Assembly: GCA_019236495.1 (NCBI GenBank)
Contig: JAFAIW010000159.1
Location: forward strand, 1 to 32,091
Length of the DNA stretch: 32,091 nt
Direction of reading: 5' to 3'
DNA from: Vulcanimicrobiota bacterium
GTDB lineage: Bacteria; Vulcanimicrobiota; Vulcanimicrobiia; Vulcanimicrobiales; Vulcanimicrobiaceae
In this document: positions 31,220 to 32,091 of the stretch, in pieces
How positions within the stretch are numbered: the first letter of the stretch is position 1
Layout: each line of letters starts with the position of its first letter
Translations under genes and position numbers: made by a program
Notes under the pieces: generated by a model
Seen by the model: only the letters and a program-made list of their open reading frames with translations
Databases searched by the model: none
Told to the model about the DNA's origin: nothing

Positions 31220-32091
31220 CTAGTATTCCAGCGCCGGCGGCTCTTCGACCGGAACGATGTCGGCCGGGTTCGAACGCCAGAATCCGTACGAGAAGAAAAA
31301 GATCAAGCCGATGACGAGCGCGCCGGCAAACCAGGTCCACGTGGTGCGCGAGAGGCCGAAGACGGCCAAGAAGAGTGAGAAGAGGATTCCGAGGATTGGA
31401 AAAAGCGGAACGAACGGCACCTTGAAGCTGCGAGGGATGTCGGGTTTGTGTTTGCGTAAATACAACACTCCGGCGCAGACCACCGTGAACGCGATCAGCG
31501 TGCCGATATTGACGAGATTGAGCAATTGCGTCAGCGGCACGATCAACGCGAGAAACGCCACCGCGACACCGGTGATCATGGTGGTGATGGCCGGCGTTTT
31601 GAAACGCGGATGCACTTTGGCGACTACCGGCGGTAACATCTTGTCGCGGGCCATGACGTAGAAAATACGCGCTTGGCCGAGGAGAGAGCTGAGTGCGACG
31701 CTCGTGGTTCCCGCGAGCACGCCGATCGTGATGACCCAGCCGAGCCACGGTTGATGCAGCGGCGCGAGCGCGTTGGCCAGCGGATCCTTCACGGGAACGT
31801 CGTTCCACGGGACGGCGCCGATGAGCACGACCGCGGTCGCGCAATAGATGACCGTACCGATCGCGAGCGCTCCGATGACGCCGACGGGAACATCGAATTT
31901 GGGGTTCTTGCACTCTTCTGCGGTGGTCGTCGATGCGTCGAAGCCGATGTAACTGAAAAAGACGAACGCGCCGATTGCGATGATGCCATATGGCTGCGAC
32001 GATTCGACCGTCCCGCCGAAGGGCTTGAGCGCCCCCCATCCGTACGGATTGAATTGCGCGAAGTGCGCGGGGTGAAAGAGCCAAATTCCGG
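31220..32091 (-). CDS. APC-family amino-acid permease (5' end outside window)
   Basis: The C-terminal 290 residues of a membrane transporter, open to the window edge without a stop. Reading from the edge gives a loop, then FVFFSYIGFDASTTAEECKN followed by PKFDVPVGVIGALAIGTVIY, the signature region of cationic-amino-acid-transporter-type APC permeases. Further hydrophobic segments follow (including WLGWVITIGVLAGTTSVALSS and two C-terminal helices), and QARIFYVMARDKMLPP is typical. It probably imports amino acids with proton coupling. There is no visible link to the glycan genes, so it likely marks the right border of the cluster. A GTG at 31826-31828 is internal, not the start. Confidence 0.92.
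   Translation of the reverse strand, partial: GIWLFHPAHFAQFNPYGWGALKPFGGTVESSQPYGIIAIGAFVFFSYIGFDASTTTAEECKNPKFDVPVGVIGALAIGTVIYCATAVVLIGAVPWNDVPVKDPLANALAPLHQPWLGWVITIGVLAGTTSVALSSLLGQARIFYVMARDKMLPPVVAKVHPRFKTPAITTMITGVAVAFLALIVPLTQLLNLVNIGTLIAFTVVCAGVLYLRKHKPDIPRSFKVPFVPLFPILGILFSLFLAVFGLSRTTWTWFAGALVIGLIFFFSYGFWRSNPADIVPVEEPPALEY

Noticed and set aside
31203-32084. A minus-strand frame longer than the closed frame from 31828 in the permease region.
   Set aside because: Reading the other minus-strand frame to the window edge gives continuous APC-permease sequence with membrane segments, so this frame is a shadow.
1-32091. tRNA, rRNA, CRISPR arrays, insertion sequences, prophage or attachment sites.
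   Set aside because: No clover-leaf or GTTC-type tRNA pattern, regularly spaced repeat, transposase, integrase or long terminal inverted repeat was seen when reading both strands. A weak RNA gene could still be missed by eye.

Overview
The window looks like bacterial chromosome from a GC-rich, deeply branching and probably uncultivated lineage. The left third is the conserved block rpsB-tsf-pyrH-frr-cdsA-dxr-rseP-ispG. A short EF-Ts and a secreted 'copper amine oxidase N-terminal' stalk-domain protein after ispG would fit Eremiobacterota (WPS-2) or a neighbouring phylum. That placement is inference; no rRNA is present. Genes are packed very tightly and often overlap start to stop, with many GTG and TTG starts.

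Layout. (A) 37-7775, plus: housekeeping operon for translation (S2, EF-Ts, RRF), UMP kinase, phospholipid precursor synthesis (CdsA), MEP-pathway isoprenoid enzymes (Dxr, IspG), site-2 protease RseP and a stalk-domain protein. A 67-codon unknown gene sits between frr and cdsA, where uppS is commonly found. (B) 7780-9609, minus: a protein with two GT2 glycosyltransferase domains. (C) 9689-15090, plus: TylF-like methyltransferase, a second methyltransferase-like protein, a GmhA-like SIS isomerase, two extended SDR sugar epimerases/dehydratases and a DegT/DnrJ sugar aminotransferase. (D) 15087-21466, minus, read from the right: 2OG-Fe(II) oxygenase, LIC12192-type 'sporadic carbohydrate cluster' protein, acyl carrier protein, GNAT-like protein, MaoC-SDR fusion, FkbH-like protein and a methyltransferase. 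(E) 21674-29579, plus: an HldE-like protein with its two domains in reverse order, HAD phosphatase, APH-like kinase, two-subunit transketolase, methyltransferase, WbuC cupin, sugar C-methyltransferase and another methyltransferase. (F) 29576-32091, minus: TPR-GSCFA protein, and an APC amino-acid permease that runs off the right edge.

Blocks B to F (about 22 kb) form a glycan or glycoconjugate cluster that I think is the main interest. Three themes can be read. First, a heptose-type line: transketolase can make sedoheptulose-7-phosphate, which would then pass to the SIS isomerase, kinase, HAD phosphatase and nucleotidyltransferase. Second, a carrier-bound acyl line of ACP, FkbH, MaoC-SDR and GNAT-like protein, which could make and transfer an unusual acyl group, perhaps onto an amino sugar made by the aminotransferase. 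Third, heavy tailoring by six methyltransferase-like proteins (one a C-methyltransferase), a 2OG oxygenase and the LIC12192-like protein. No Wzx, Wzy or ABC exporter is visible and only one glycosyltransferase gene is present, so assembly and export must use genes elsewhere. The substrates and final product cannot be read from sequence alone.

No tRNA, rRNA, CRISPR array, insertion sequence or phage gene was recognised. No gene-free stretch exceeds 300 bases; the longest is the roughly 207-base divergent control region at 21467-21673.
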